Positions 26,302-34,808 of a stretch of 64,000 nucleotides of DNA are shown in pieces. A program made the translations under genes and the position numbers. The first letter of the stretch is position 1. Every line of letters begins with the position of its first letter. The stretch lies in the NCBI GenBank assembly GCA_019752115.1, contig JAIEMN010000024.1, forward strand, positions 1 through 64,000, written 5' to 3'. The notes below the pieces were generated by a model. It was given only the letters and a program-made list of their open reading frames with translations, was not told the origin of the DNA and searched no databases. The stretch is from Gemmatimonadaceae bacterium (GTDB lineage: Bacteria > Gemmatimonadota > Gemmatimonadetes > Gemmatimonadales > Gemmatimonadaceae).

Positions 26302-27986
26302 CGCTTGGCCCCCGGGCCGAGCACGACGCGCCCCGGCGTGGCGCCGGTATGTTCGCCATTGCGGAGCACCGGCACGCCGTTCACGAGCACATCGCGCATC
26401 CCGCTCGCGTACTGGTGCGGCACTTCAAAGGTGGCATTATCGCGAATCGTCTGCGGGTTGAAGACCACCACGTCGGCGTAGAACCCCGGCTTGAGCTGCC
26501 CCCGGCGGGCGAGGCGCAGATTCATCGCCGGTAGGCTCGTCATGCGGCGAATGGCTTCCGTGAGCGTGAGCACCTGCTCATCGCGTACATACTTGCCGAG
26601 TTCGCGCGCGAACGTCCCATACGCTCGCGGGTGCGTGCTGCTCTTGAGGAAGACGCCTTCGAGCGCCATGGAGGCGGCATCCGACCCGAAGCTGACCCAC
26701 GGCTGCTTCATCCCCATCACGAGATTGTCCTCATCGATGATGAAGTAGATCGTCCCGACACGGCTGCCGTCCTGCACCACGAGGTCCATGGCCGTCTCTT
26801 CGGGCGAGGTCCCGCGGATCTTGGCCACGGCGGCGAGCGTCTGGCCCGCATAGTGCTTGAGCGTGTCGTTCTTGAAGCCAGTGAGGATCACGCGCTCCGG
26901 GCTGCCGGACATGAGCAGCAGGCTCTCCCACTGGTCGGTGGGCGTGCGCATCTCCTGCGCGACCTTCCGGCGAATGGCCGGATCCTGCAGTCGCTTGGCC
27001 CACGCCGCGTAGCCGCCCTCCTGCACCCAGGGGGGCATCGCGGCATCGAGCCCGGTCGCCCCCGCGGTATAGGGGTACATGTCGGCGGTGATCTCGAGCC
27101 CCTTCGCGCGCGCCGAGTCGATCTTGGCCAGCACGCGCGCCATCTTGGGCCAGTTCGCTTCGCCGGCGGCCTTGAGATGATAGATCTCCGCCCGCGCGCC
27201 GGTGGCCTGCGCGATCGCGATGAGTTCGTCGACCGCCTGCTCGAAGCGCGCCCCTTCGCTGCGCAGATGCGAGATGTACATGCCGCCGTACGGCGCGGCG
27301 GCTTCCACGAGCGCGATCAACTCCGGAGTCTTTGCATAGAACGCCGGCGCGTAGATGAGCGACGAGCCCACCCCGAGCGCGCCCTCTTCCATGGCCTGGC
27401 GCACCTCGGCCTGCATCGCCTTGAGTTCCTCGGGCGTGGGCTCGCGATTGGCCCACCCCACGTGATTGATGCGGACCGTCGTCGCGCCCACGAACGACGC
27501 GATGTTCGTGCTGATCCCCTTCTTCACCAGCGAGTCCTGATAGCCGCGCAGCGTGCGCCAGGTCACCGGGTACTTGATGTCGCCCTGACTGTTCGTCATG
27601 TCGGCAAGCAGCGTATCCGATACCGGGCCCATCGAGTCGCCCTCGCCCATGACCTCGAGCGTGACGCCCTGCCGGATCTCCCCCTGGGTCTTGCCGTCGG
27701 CGATGAGCGATTCGTTGGACCAGCTCAGCATGTTGATGAAGCCGGGCGCCACTGCCATGCCCGTGGCGTCGATCTCGGTCGTGCCCGCCCCGGTCACGGT
27801 GCCGATGGCCACGATGGAATCGCCCACGATCGCGACGTCCCCCTGCACCGGCGGCATCCCCGACCCGTCGTACACGGTGCCATGACGAATGACCACATCA
27901 TAGGCGGCCTTGCCGCGGCAGCCGGTCAGCAGCGCGAACAGCGCGAGCGTGGTCGTCAGCGGGCGCCGCAGGGAGAGTCGAGACAT
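26298..27986 (-). CDS. D-aminoacylase-like amidohydrolase lipoprotein lacking the HxH motif
   Basis: A 562-residue lipoprotein (lipobox LLTGC, Cys23) of the same superfamily as the next gene: YDVVIRHGTVYDGSGMPP, ISHLRSEG, IYHLKAAG, VSFGSDAASMAL and ADVVVFNPQTIRDNATF. At the position of the HxH metal motif it reads GFINMLSWSN (residues 82-91). The first two histidine ligands are therefore missing, while later histidines and the Asp remain. It could be a single-metal enzyme, a changed specificity or a binding protein. ATG 27986 begins the signal; earlier in-frame codons run opposite the carbonic anhydrase gene. First gene of a three-gene operon, divergent from that gene. Confidence 0.8.
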   Translation of the reverse strand: MSRLSLRRPLTTTLALFALLTGCRGKAAYDVVIRHGTVYDGSGMPPVQGDVAIVGDSIVAIGTVTGAGTTEIDATGMAVAPGFINMLSWSNESLIADGKTQGEIRQGVTLEVMGEGDSMGPVSDTLLADMTNSQGDIKYPVTWRTLRGYQDSLVKKGISTNIASFVGATTVRINHVGWANREPTPEELKAMQAEVRQAMEEGALGVGSSLIYAPAFYAKTPELIALVEAAAPYGGMYISHLRSEGARFEQAVDELIAIAQATGARAEIYHLKAAGEANWPKMARVLAKIDSARAKGLEITADMYPYTAGATGLDAAMPPWVQEGGYAAWAKRLQDPAIRRKVAQEMRTPTDQWESLLLMSGSPERVILTGFKNDTLKHYAGQTLAAVAKIRGTSPEETAMDLVVQDGSRVGTIYFIIDEDNLVMGMKQPWVSFGSDAASMALEGVFLKSSTHPRAYGTFARELGKYVRDEQVLTLTEAIRRMTSLPAMNLRLARRGQLKPGFYADVVVFNPQTIRDNATFEVPHQYASGMRDVLVNGVPVLRNGEHTGATPGRVVLGPGAKR

Positions 27987-28031
27987 GGAGGCGGGGTGAT
28001 GCTGGTAGGGAGCCGGACGGGCAATTAGAGT

Positions 28032-28042
28032 CCCCCTAACTT
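28032..28042 (+). promoter_or_regulatory. Possible -10 region of the carbonic anhydrase gene
   Basis: CCCCCTAACTT contains a TAnnnT hexamer about 63 nt before the start at 28105. It resembles the two CCCCCTAGATT sites upstream of lon. No good -35 element is seen. Confidence 0.2.
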
Positions 28043-28104
28043 GAGCGCGCCCCGCCGCAGCGCCAGCACCGTCCTCCCCCCGCCCCCGCCCCCCGCGCCC
28101 CGCG

Positions 28105-28758
28105 ATGGACAACTTCCGCCGGATCATCCAGAACAACCGCGAGTGGGCCACGGCCATGAAGGCAGCCGACCCGGCGTACTTCGACAAGAAGGCGCTGCGG
28201 CAGGAACCACTCTTCCTGTACATCGGCTGCGCCGACAGCCGGGTCCCCGCCAACGTCGTCACCGGCACCGAGCCCGGCGAACTGTTCGTCCATCGCAACA
28301 TCGCCAATGTGGTCCTGCCGAGCGATCTCAATGCGATGAGCGTGCTCCAGTTCGCGGTGGAGGTGCTCCATGTGCAGCACGTGATCGTGACGGGGCACTA
28401 TGGGTGCGGTGGGGTGCGGGCGGCGCTGACCGGCGAGTCGTACGGACTCGTGGATCACTGGTTGCAGCCCATCCGCAACGTGATTCGCTGGAACAAGGCG
28501 CAACTGGACGCCATCAGCGACGACAAGGAGCGGTCGGATCGGGTGGTGGAGCTCAACGTCCTCGAGCAGCTCTACCACCTCTCCGAAACGCCCATCATTC
28601 AGCACGCGTGGGAGAAGGGGAACCGCCCGCTGCTGCACGGGCTGGTGTACGACATCCATGAGGGCATCCTGCGGGAGATCGCCACCGGCATCGACTCCCA
28701 GGAGAAGGCGGACCAGCTGGCGGCGCGCCGCTTCGCCGGGCAGCCCCTCGCCCATTAG
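28105..28758 (+). CDS. Beta-class carbonic anhydrase
   Basis: A 217-residue cytoplasmic zinc enzyme that interconverts CO2 and bicarbonate. The zinc ligands are visible: Cys42 and Asp44 in CADSR, His98 and Cys101 in GHYGCGGV. The FVHRNIANVV block is also intact. Length is typical. It is divergent from the amidohydrolase operon (119 bp, with a long C-rich stretch at 28070-28100), and a small unknown gene follows 10 bp downstream. Confidence 0.95.
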   Translation: MDNFRRIIQNNREWATAMKAADPAYFDKKALRQEPLFLYIGCADSRVPANVVTGTEPGELFVHRNIANVVLPSDLNAMSVLQFAVEVLHVQHVIVTGHYGCGGVRAALTGESYGLVDHWLQPIRNVIRWNKAQLDAISDDKERSDRVVELNVLEQLYHLSETPIIQHAWEKGNRPLLHGLVYDIHEGILREIATGIDSQEKADQLAARRFAGQPLAH

Positions 28759-28768
28759 CTTGCACGCC

Positions 28769-29251
28769 ATGGCCAAGACTCCCTCTCCCTACAAGCAACT
28801 GACGCCGGAGCGTCGCCTGTGGCTGGTGCAGCAGGCGCTCGCCCGCCACAAGGGCGCCCGCGCCCTCTATGCGCAGCGCCTCGCCGCCAAGGGCGGCGGA
28901 TTCCGCGCCGCGACGCTCCTGACGTGGCCCCCCGACAAGCTCGCGAAGGAATGCCTGCGCGTCGGCGCGCTCACGCCGCAGGACGAGCTCGAGCTGCTGC
29001 AGCTGCTGTACGTCGACATCGAGCCGCAGTACCAGATCACGTTCCTCGACGCCTGCGGCGTGAAGCACGAGAACGGCGTGATGCCCGAAGATCTCGAGGC
29101 GCCGTACGCGCCCGCCGAGAAGGTGAAGCCCGCCGCCGAAGCGGTGCTCGCCGCGCATGGTGACGCGGGGCGGCACTACTTGAAGACGCTGGTGACGTAC
29201 AATCTGGTGGGGTGGCCGGGGCTGGATGAGGTGGTGCCCCCGGGGGAGTAG
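28769..29251 (+). CDS. Conserved-looking cytoplasmic protein of unknown function
   Basis: A 160-residue soluble protein without signal or membrane segment. Features are LTPERRLWLVQQALARHKGA, a basic patch AQRLAAKGGGFR, TLLTWPPDKLAKEC, LQLLYVDIEPQYQITFL and HGDAGRHYLKTLVTYNL. I cannot assign a family. It starts 10 bp after the carbonic anhydrase stop and probably shares its transcript. It ends 3 bp before a strong palindrome that likely terminates transcription. Earlier in-frame starts lie within the carbonic anhydrase gene. Confidence 0.65.
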   Translation: MAKTPSPYKQLTPERRLWLVQQALARHKGARALYAQRLAAKGGGFRAATLLTWPPDKLAKECLRVGALTPQDELELLQLLYVDIEPQYQITFLDACGVKHENGVMPEDLEAPYAPAEKVKPAAEAVLAAHGDAGRHYLKTLVTYNLVGWPGLDEVVPPGE

Positions 29252-29254
29252 TTC

Positions 29255-29334
29255 ACCCACGACCCACAACCAAAAACCCGGAACCCTCAACTGATCAGTT
29301 GAGGGTTCCGGGTTTTTGGTTGTGGGTTGTGGGT
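29255..29334. repeat. Near-perfect 80-bp palindrome, family B copy 1
   Basis: Two 40-nt arms meet at 29294/29295 with a single mismatch and no loop (centre AACTGATCAGTT). It sits 3 bp after one stop codon and 11 bp before the end of ffh, between convergent genes, and should act as a terminator in both directions. It shares its arm sequence (GGTTCCGGGTTTTTGGT) with the element at 30750-30831. Confidence 0.9.
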
Positions 29335-29345
29335 TGGGCTGCGGA

Positions 29346-30704
29346 CTACCGCATCCCAAACATCCCGCCGCCGCCAAACGGCAGCCGCGGCATGCCGCCG
29401 CCCTTTCCGCCGCCGCCGGCGCCCATCTTCTTCATCATCTTCTGCATATCGCGGAACTGCTCAAGGAGGCGGTTCACCTCGTTCACCGGGCGGCCGCACC
29501 CCTTCGCGATGCGCGCGCGGCGCGAGCCGTTGAGGATCTCGGGCTTCTTCCGTTCCTGCGGCGTCATGCTCAACACGATGGCCTCGATGTGCTTCATACG
29601 CTTCGGGTCCACCTTGATGTCCTTGAGCATCTTCGAGTTCACGCCCGGGAGCAGCTTGAGCAGGTTCTCGAGGGGGCCGAGCTTCTGCATCTGGCGCATG
29701 GCCGTGAGGAAGTCCTCGAGATCCATCCCTTCCTTGCGGACCTTCTTCTCGAGCTTCTTCGCTTCGGCGGCGTCGAACGACTCCTGCGCCTTCTCCACGA
29801 GCGAGACGATGTCGCCCATCTGGAGAATGCGGCCGGCCATGCGCTCGGGGTGGAACTCCTCGAGGGCATCGGGCTTCTCGCCCACGCCGATGTACTTGAT
29901 CGGCTTCTTCAGCACGCCGTAGATCGAGAGCGCCGCACCACCACGAGCGTCGCCATCGAGCTTCGTGAGGATCACGCCGGTGACGTCGAGGGCCTCGTGG
30001 AAGCCCTGCGCGATCTTCACCGCTTCCTGGCCCGTCATGCCGTCGGCCACGAACAGGATCTCATCCGGCTTGATCGCCGCCTTGAGCCGCTTGAGCTCGT
30101 CCATCATGTCGGCGTCGATCTGCAGGCGGCCGGCCGTGTCCACGATGACGACGCGATCACGGTTCCGCACGCCCTGATCGATACCGGCCTTCGCGATCTT
30201 GACCACGTCCTGCGTGGTGCGATCCGCGTACACCGGCACATCGAGCGCCTTGCCGAGCGTTTCGAGCTGGTCGATGGCGGCCGGGCGATAGACGTCGGCG
30301 GCGACGAGGCGCGTGCTCTTGTGCTCGAGCTTGAGCTTGCGCGCCAGCTTGCCGGCCGTGGTCGTCTTACCCGACCCCTGCAGGCCGACCATCATGACGA
30401 TGGTCGGCGGCACCGAGCTCATCTTGAGCGGCTCGCGCGCGCCACCCAGCATCGCCGTGAGCTCGTCGTGGACGATCTTCACCAGCTGCTGCGCCGGCTG
30501 GACGGTCTTGAGCTGCAGCACGCCCACGGCCTGCTTCTCGACCCGCTCCAGGAACTCGCGCGTCAGCGCAAAGTTGACGTCGGCTTCGAGCAGGACGCGG
30601 CGGACCTCGCGCATCCCGTCCTTGATATCGGCCTCGGTCAGAACGCCGCGGCCGCGAAGCTTCGCGAAGACGTTGCCGAGTTTGTCGGAAAGTTCGTCGA
30701 ACAT
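29346..30704 (-). CDS. ffh: Signal recognition particle GTPase Ffh (SRP54)
   Basis: A 452-residue GTPase that binds 4.5S RNA and signal sequences and hands ribosomes to FtsY. It begins MFDELSDKLGNVFAKLRG (N domain). The G domain has GLQGSGKTTTAGKLA, VDTAGRLQID and LTKLDGDARGG. The Met-rich M domain follows and the tail is Gly/Met-rich (MMKKMGAGGGG, GGGGMFGMR). The start is set by the conserved N domain; in-frame codons further upstream run through a palindrome. It is not adjacent to rpsP here, unlike in many bacteria. Confidence 0.96.
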   Translation of the reverse strand: MFDELSDKLGNVFAKLRGRGVLTEADIKDGMREVRRVLLEADVNFALTREFLERVEKQAVGVLQLKTVQPAQQLVKIVHDELTAMLGGAREPLKMSSVPPTIVMMVGLQGSGKTTTAGKLARKLKLEHKSTRLVAADVYRPAAIDQLETLGKALDVPVYADRTTQDVVKIAKAGIDQGVRNRDRVVIVDTAGRLQIDADMMDELKRLKAAIKPDEILFVADGMTGQEAVKIAQGFHEALDVTGVILTKLDGDARGGAALSIYGVLKKPIKYIGVGEKPDALEEFHPERMAGRILQMGDIVSLVEKAQESFDAAEAKKLEKKVRKEGMDLEDFLTAMRQMQKLGPLENLLKLLPGVNSKMLKDIKVDPKRMKHIEAIVLSMTPQERKKPEILNGSRRARIAKGCGRPVNEVNRLLEQFRDMQKMMKKMGAGGGGKGGGMPRLPFGGGGMFGMR

Positions 30705-30749
30705 GAAGAGAAGGGTACGCAGGGCCGAGGCCCCCCGAAACCCCGCCCC

Positions 30750-30831
30750 AACCCAAAACCCACGACCAAAAACCCGGAACCCAGAACTGATCGGTTCCGG
30801 GTCCCGGGCTTTAGGTCGTGGGTCGCGGGTT
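30750..30831. repeat. 82-bp palindrome, family B copy 2 (divergent gap)
   Basis: Two 41-nt arms centred at 30790/30791 match at 33 of 41 positions; most differences are transitions that allow G-U pairing. It is clearly related to 29255-29334. Here it lies in the 306-bp divergent gap between ffh and lon, 46 bp from the ffh start, so it cannot be a simple gene-end terminator. It may fold in the ffh 5' leader. Confidence 0.85.
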
Positions 30832-30911
30832 TCCATCCCCACTCCCCGGCGCACCCCCTAGATTCCAATGGCATAACGATCCGGGCCACCCCACGCCGCC
30901 CTTGCGTCGGA

Positions 30912-30923
30912 ATCACGCGTGAT
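30912..30923. promoter_or_regulatory. 12-bp perfect palindrome upstream of lon
   Basis: ATCACGCGTGAT lies about 90 bp upstream of the lon start and 18 bp before a possible -10 hexamer. It is a plausible repressor operator for this stress-protease gene, but it matches neither the CIRCE nor the HAIR consensus that I know. Confidence 0.3.
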
Positions 30924-30936
30924 CCGTGACCCGGAT

Positions 30937-30947
30937 CCCCCTAGATT
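30937..30947 (+). promoter_or_regulatory. Possible -10 region of lon
   Basis: CCCCCTAGATT contains TAGATT (TAnnnT) about 64 nt before the lon start. The same 11-mer occurs at 30854-30864 in this gap. No convincing -35 is seen. Confidence 0.25.
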
Positions 30948-31010
30948 GGCCCGTAAGGGCTGCCCTGAAGGTCACAGCTCAGGATAGACGGTCACCTACC
31001 TGCCCCGCCC

Positions 31011-33491
31011 GTGTCCCGACCGAACGCCAAGTTTCCCGCCATCGCGATGCCCCGTGGCCAGCGGAAGGAGGAAATCCTTCGCGCTGAGCTGCCGCCGACG
31101 CTGCCCCTGATGGCGCTGCGCTCCACGATCGTGTATCCCCTGGGAACGATCGCGGTGCAGATGGGCGCCCCGGAAAACCTCGCGCTGCTCCGCGCGCACG
31201 AGGAGTCGGGGTTGGTGGTCGCGCTGGTCGTGGCGTCCGGCGACGGCGATGATGCGATCGACCCGAACCGCTTCGTGGGGCGCGTGGGCGTGGCCGCTCG
31301 CGTGCACGAGCGGATCAACCTGCCGGGTGACACGGTCCAGATCACGCTCCAGGGGCTCCGGCGCATCACGATCGACGCGATCGATCAGGTCACGCCCTAC
31401 GCCATCGCGCAGATCCAGGGGGCCAAGGAATCGCCGGCGGATGCGGCCGAACTCGACGAGCTCGTGGCCCGCACCGTGGCCGCCGCGGAAACGCTGGCCG
31501 AGCTGGTGGACCGTATCCCGAACGAGGTGCCGCAGATCCTTAAGATGAACGTCTCCGACCCGGGGCGTTTCGCGGATCTGGCCGCCACCAACATGAACCT
31601 CCGCATCGCCGACAAGGAGGAGGTGCTGCAGCGCCTCGACATCGGCCAGCGCATCCGGTTCATCCTCTCGCGCCTCGAGCGCGAAGTGGCGCGCGCCCGC
31701 GTCATGGAAGACGTGAAGAAGCAGACCGAGATCAAGATCGAGCAGCACCAGCGGGAGTTCTATCTCCGCCAGCAGCTGCGCGCCATTCAGGCCGAACTTG
31801 GCGAAGCCGATCCGAACGAAAAGGAATCGGTGGATCTGCTGCGCAAGATCGAAGACGCCAAGCTGCCGGAGAAGGTGGCGACCGAAGCGCGCCGCGAAAC
31901 CGAGCGCCTGCGCATGCTGTCGCCGGCGTCGAGCGAGTTTCAGGTGCTGCGCACCTATCTCGACTGGGTCCTCGCGCTCCCCTGGAACGCGCGCAGTTCG
32001 AGCGATCAGGACATCGCGCTCGCCAAGGTCGAGGAGGCGCTCGACGAGCGGCATTACGGGCTCGACGAGGCCAAGGAGCGCATCATCGAGTACCTCGCCG
32101 TGCGCAAGCTGCGCGGCGGCGATCCGACCGGCCCCATTCTCTGCTTCGTGGGCCCGCCGGGCACCGGCAAGACCTCCCTCGGCGAAGCCATCGCCAACTC
32201 CATCGGCCGCGAGTTCTATCGCATCTCGGTGGGTGGCGTCCGCGACGAAGCCGAGATCCGCGGCCATCGCCGCACGTACGTGGGCTCGATGCCCGGGCTG
32301 CTCCTGCAGGCGCTCCGCCGCGTGGAGGTCCGCGACCCGGTCATCATGATCGACGAGATCGACAAGATGTCGCACGGCGGCCCCTCGGGCGATCCGACCG
32401 CCGCCATGCTCGAAGTGCTCGACCCGAGTCAGAACACCACGTTCGTCGATCATTACCTGAACCTGCCGTTCGACCTGTCGAGCGTGCTGTTCATCTGCAC
32501 GGCCAACAACCTTTTCGACATCCCGGGCCCGTTGCGCGATCGCATGGAAGTGATCCGCATCGCCGGCTACACGATCGAAGAGAAGGTCGAAATCGCGCAG
32601 CGCTACCTCATTCCGCGGCTGCTCGAGGATCACGGGCTCACCAGCGAAGACCTGCACCTGAGCGAAGCGGTGCTGAGCTTCATCACGTCGCGCTATTCCC
32701 GCGAGGCGGGGCTCCGCACCTTCGAGCGCTCCATCGCCTCGCTCATGCGCAAGCGCGCGCGCGCGAAGGCCGACGGCGACGACAGCGCGTGGGAGATGAG
32801 CGTGGCCCGCGTCGAGGAAATCCTCGGGGCCCCGCGCTTCGCCATGGAAGAAGCCGAAAAGGAGCCGGAGATCGGCGCCGTTACCGGCCTCGCCTGGACG
32901 AGCACCGGCGGCGAACTCATGACCATCGAAGCGCTGCGCATGCCCGGCACCGGCAAGCTCACGGTCACCGGCCAGCTGGGTGATGTGATGCGCGAATCGG
33001 TGGATGCCGCGTACAGCTTCGTCCGCTCGCGCGCCGCGACGCTTGGCATCGATGATCGCGAGTTCCGCGAAGCCGACATGCACCTGCACTTCCCCGCCGG
33101 CTCCATCCCCAAGGATGGCCCGAGCGCCGGCATCGCCGTCACGCTCGCCCTCGCCAGCGCGCTCTCACGCCGCCCCGTGCGCCGCGACCTCGCGCTGACG
33201 GGCGAAGTCACCCTGCGCGGCCGCGTCCTCGAGATCGGCGGCGTGAAGGAGAAGGTCCTCGCGGCATATCGCGCGGGCCTTCGCGAGGTGATCATGCCCA
33301 AGGGCAACGAGAAGGACGTCCGCGACGTGCCGCAGGAGGTGCGCGACAAGATGGCGTTCACCTTCGCAAGCACGATGGATGAGGTGCTGCACCTGGCGCT
33401 GCTGCCGCATCCCTCGCCGGTGAAGGCCGACGCGCGCCCCAATGGCGACGACGGCTTTACCGATCGCGAGGTCGTCTCCGAGCTACACTAG
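31011..33491 (+). CDS. lon: ATP-dependent protease Lon
   Basis: An 826-residue cytoplasmic AAA+ serine protease that removes damaged and short-lived proteins. The N-terminal LON domain (about 30-230: LPLMALRSTIVYPLGTIAV) and a coiled linker precede the AAA+ module. Walker A is GPPGTGKTSLG, Walker B is PVIMIDEIDKM. The protease domain has the Ser-Lys dyad, Ser705 in PKDGPSAGIA and Lys748 in GVKEKVLAAY. It starts with GTG; ATG at 31047 is an in-frame alternative. The 3' end overlaps the converging DUF445 gene by 9 bp. Confidence 0.96.
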   Translation: MSRPNAKFPAIAMPRGQRKEEILRAELPPTLPLMALRSTIVYPLGTIAVQMGAPENLALLRAHEESGLVVALVVASGDGDDAIDPNRFVGRVGVAARVHERINLPGDTVQITLQGLRRITIDAIDQVTPYAIAQIQGAKESPADAAELDELVARTVAAAETLAELVDRIPNEVPQILKMNVSDPGRFADLAATNMNLRIADKEEVLQRLDIGQRIRFILSRLEREVARARVMEDVKKQTEIKIEQHQREFYLRQQLRAIQAELGEADPNEKESVDLLRKIEDAKLPEKVATEARRETERLRMLSPASSEFQVLRTYLDWVLALPWNARSSSDQDIALAKVEEALDERHYGLDEAKERIIEYLAVRKLRGGDPTGPILCFVGPPGTGKTSLGEAIANSIGREFYRISVGGVRDEAEIRGHRRTYVGSMPGLLLQALRRVEVRDPVIMIDEIDKMSHGGPSGDPTAAMLEVLDPSQNTTFVDHYLNLPFDLSSVLFICTANNLFDIPGPLRDRMEVIRIAGYTIEEKVEIAQRYLIPRLLEDHGLTSEDLHLSEAVLSFITSRYSREAGLRTFERSIASLMRKRARAKADGDDSAWEMSVARVEEILGAPRFAMEEAEKEPEIGAVTGLAWTSTGGELMTIEALRMPGTGKLTVTGQLGDVMRESVDAAYSFVRSRAATLGIDDREFREADMHLHFPAGSIPKDGPSAGIAVTLALASALSRRPVRRDLALTGEVTLRGRVLEIGGVKEKVLAAYRAGLREVIMPKGNEKDVRDVPQEVRDKMAFTFASTMDEVLHLALLPHPSPVKADARPNGDDGFTDREVVSELH

Positions 33492-34784
33492 CGCCTTGCT
33501 GACCGCGTACAGCAACACGCCCACCAGCCCGCCGACAATCGTCCCATTGATCCGAATGAACTGCAGGTCGCGCCCGATCTGCAGTTCGATCTTGCGGGAC
33601 GTCGCGTCGGCATCCCACGCCGCGACGGTGGTGGCAATGAGCTTGGCCACCTCTTCGCGCGCCTGCTCCACCGAGTAGGTCACCAGCTCCACGATCCAGC
33701 CGTTCACCTTGTCGGCGAGCACGGGATCCTCGAGCACCTTGGTGCCAAGCCCCGCGAGCCACCGCTCGAGCTGATCGGGCTCCGCCTCGGTGTCCTCGCC
33801 GAGCTTCTCGGCGTACTGCGCGATGCGCTCCTTGACCTCGCCCCACACCTCGCGCGAGAACTCCGCGACGCTCGGGTGGTTGAGCACATCGAGCTTGATC
33901 TGCTCGGCGCGGGCAATCGTCTCCGGATTCTCGCGGAGGTTCACCACGAACCGCTCCACCGCCTCGTTGTAACGCTCACGCAGCGGATGCGTCGGGTCGG
34001 CAGCCACCGCCACCAGCGTCTTCTCCACCCCGCTCACAATCTTGTCGCCGAGGCGGTTCTCCACTGACCCCGGCACCCACCAGGGGCTCTCCTGACGGAT
34101 GCGCTCCCGGATCATCTCCTCGTTCTCATCGAGGAAGCGAGCGGCGAGCCGCAGGGCATCATCGAGCAGCGCCTGATGACGGCCGCCGGCCGTGAGCAGC
34201 TCGAAGACACGCGCCATCAACGGGGCCGCCTGCAGGCGGCGGAGGCGCGAGACGATGCCGCGATCCACCAGCTCCTGCACATCGTCGTCGCGCATCACAT
34301 TGGCCGCGCCACTCAGCCCGTGCGCCGCGGCGCGCGCCAGGCGGCGACTGTTCTCCGGGCGCGCCAGCCACTGCGCCGCGCGCTCCCCGAGGCGCATCGC
34401 GGCGAGCTTCGACGCGACGACATCGCGCGTGAGGAAGTTGCGCTGGACGAAGTTGCCGAGCGCCGTCCCGATGCGGTCCTTGCGGCTGGGGACGATGGCG
34501 GTGTGGGGGATCGGCAGCCCCAGCGGATGCCGGAAGAGCGCCGTGACGGCGAACCAGTCGGCAATGCCACCCACCATGGCCGCCTCGCAGAACGCGCGCA
34601 GATAGCCCAGCCAGGGATACCGGCTCTCGTAATAGCGCGTCACCAGGAACGCGAGCGCGACCACCACCAGCATGATGGTCGCGACGCGCTTCATCTGCCG
34701 CAGCCGGACCCGACGGACTTCGTCGTCGGGAGTGATGCGGAGCGCCGCGGGGAGGTCGGCCTCGGCCGTCACGAGCTCACTCAT
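33483..34784 (-). CDS. DUF445 family membrane protein
   Basis: A 433-residue protein of the DUF445 (YjiN-like) family. A basic N-terminus leads into a membrane segment (about 33-49: TIMLVVVALAFLVTRYY). The family block RAFCEAAMVGGIADWFAVTA and FRHPLGLPIPHTAIVP follow, then a long helical soluble region and a C-terminal membrane segment (INGTIVGGLVGVLLYAV). Function of the family is not established. The last 9 bp overlap the end of lon. The next gene on the same strand ends 24 bp upstream of its start. Confidence 0.88.
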   Translation of the reverse strand: MSELVTAEADLPAALRITPDDEVRRVRLRQMKRVATIMLVVVALAFLVTRYYESRYPWLGYLRAFCEAAMVGGIADWFAVTALFRHPLGLPIPHTAIVPSRKDRIGTALGNFVQRNFLTRDVVASKLAAMRLGERAAQWLARPENSRRLARAAAHGLSGAANVMRDDDVQELVDRGIVSRLRRLQAAPLMARVFELLTAGGRHQALLDDALRLAARFLDENEEMIRERIRQESPWWVPGSVENRLGDKIVSGVEKTLVAVAADPTHPLRERYNEAVERFVVNLRENPETIARAEQIKLDVLNHPSVAEFSREVWGEVKERIAQYAEKLGEDTEAEPDQLERWLAGLGTKVLEDPVLADKVNGWIVELVTYSVEQAREEVAKLIATTVAAWDADATSRKIELQIGRDLQFIRINGTIVGGLVGVLLYAVSKALV

Positions 34785-34808
34785 GACTTACCACGGGCGC
34801 CAGGGCGG

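Noticed and set aside
27987-28331. N-terminal extension of the amidohydrolase lipoprotein
   Set aside because: It overlaps the carbonic anhydrase gene in antisense; the lipoprotein signal begins at 27986.
30838-31010. 4.5S (SRP) RNA gene next to ffh
   Set aside because: No sequence resembling the conserved SRP RNA apical loop was found in the gap.
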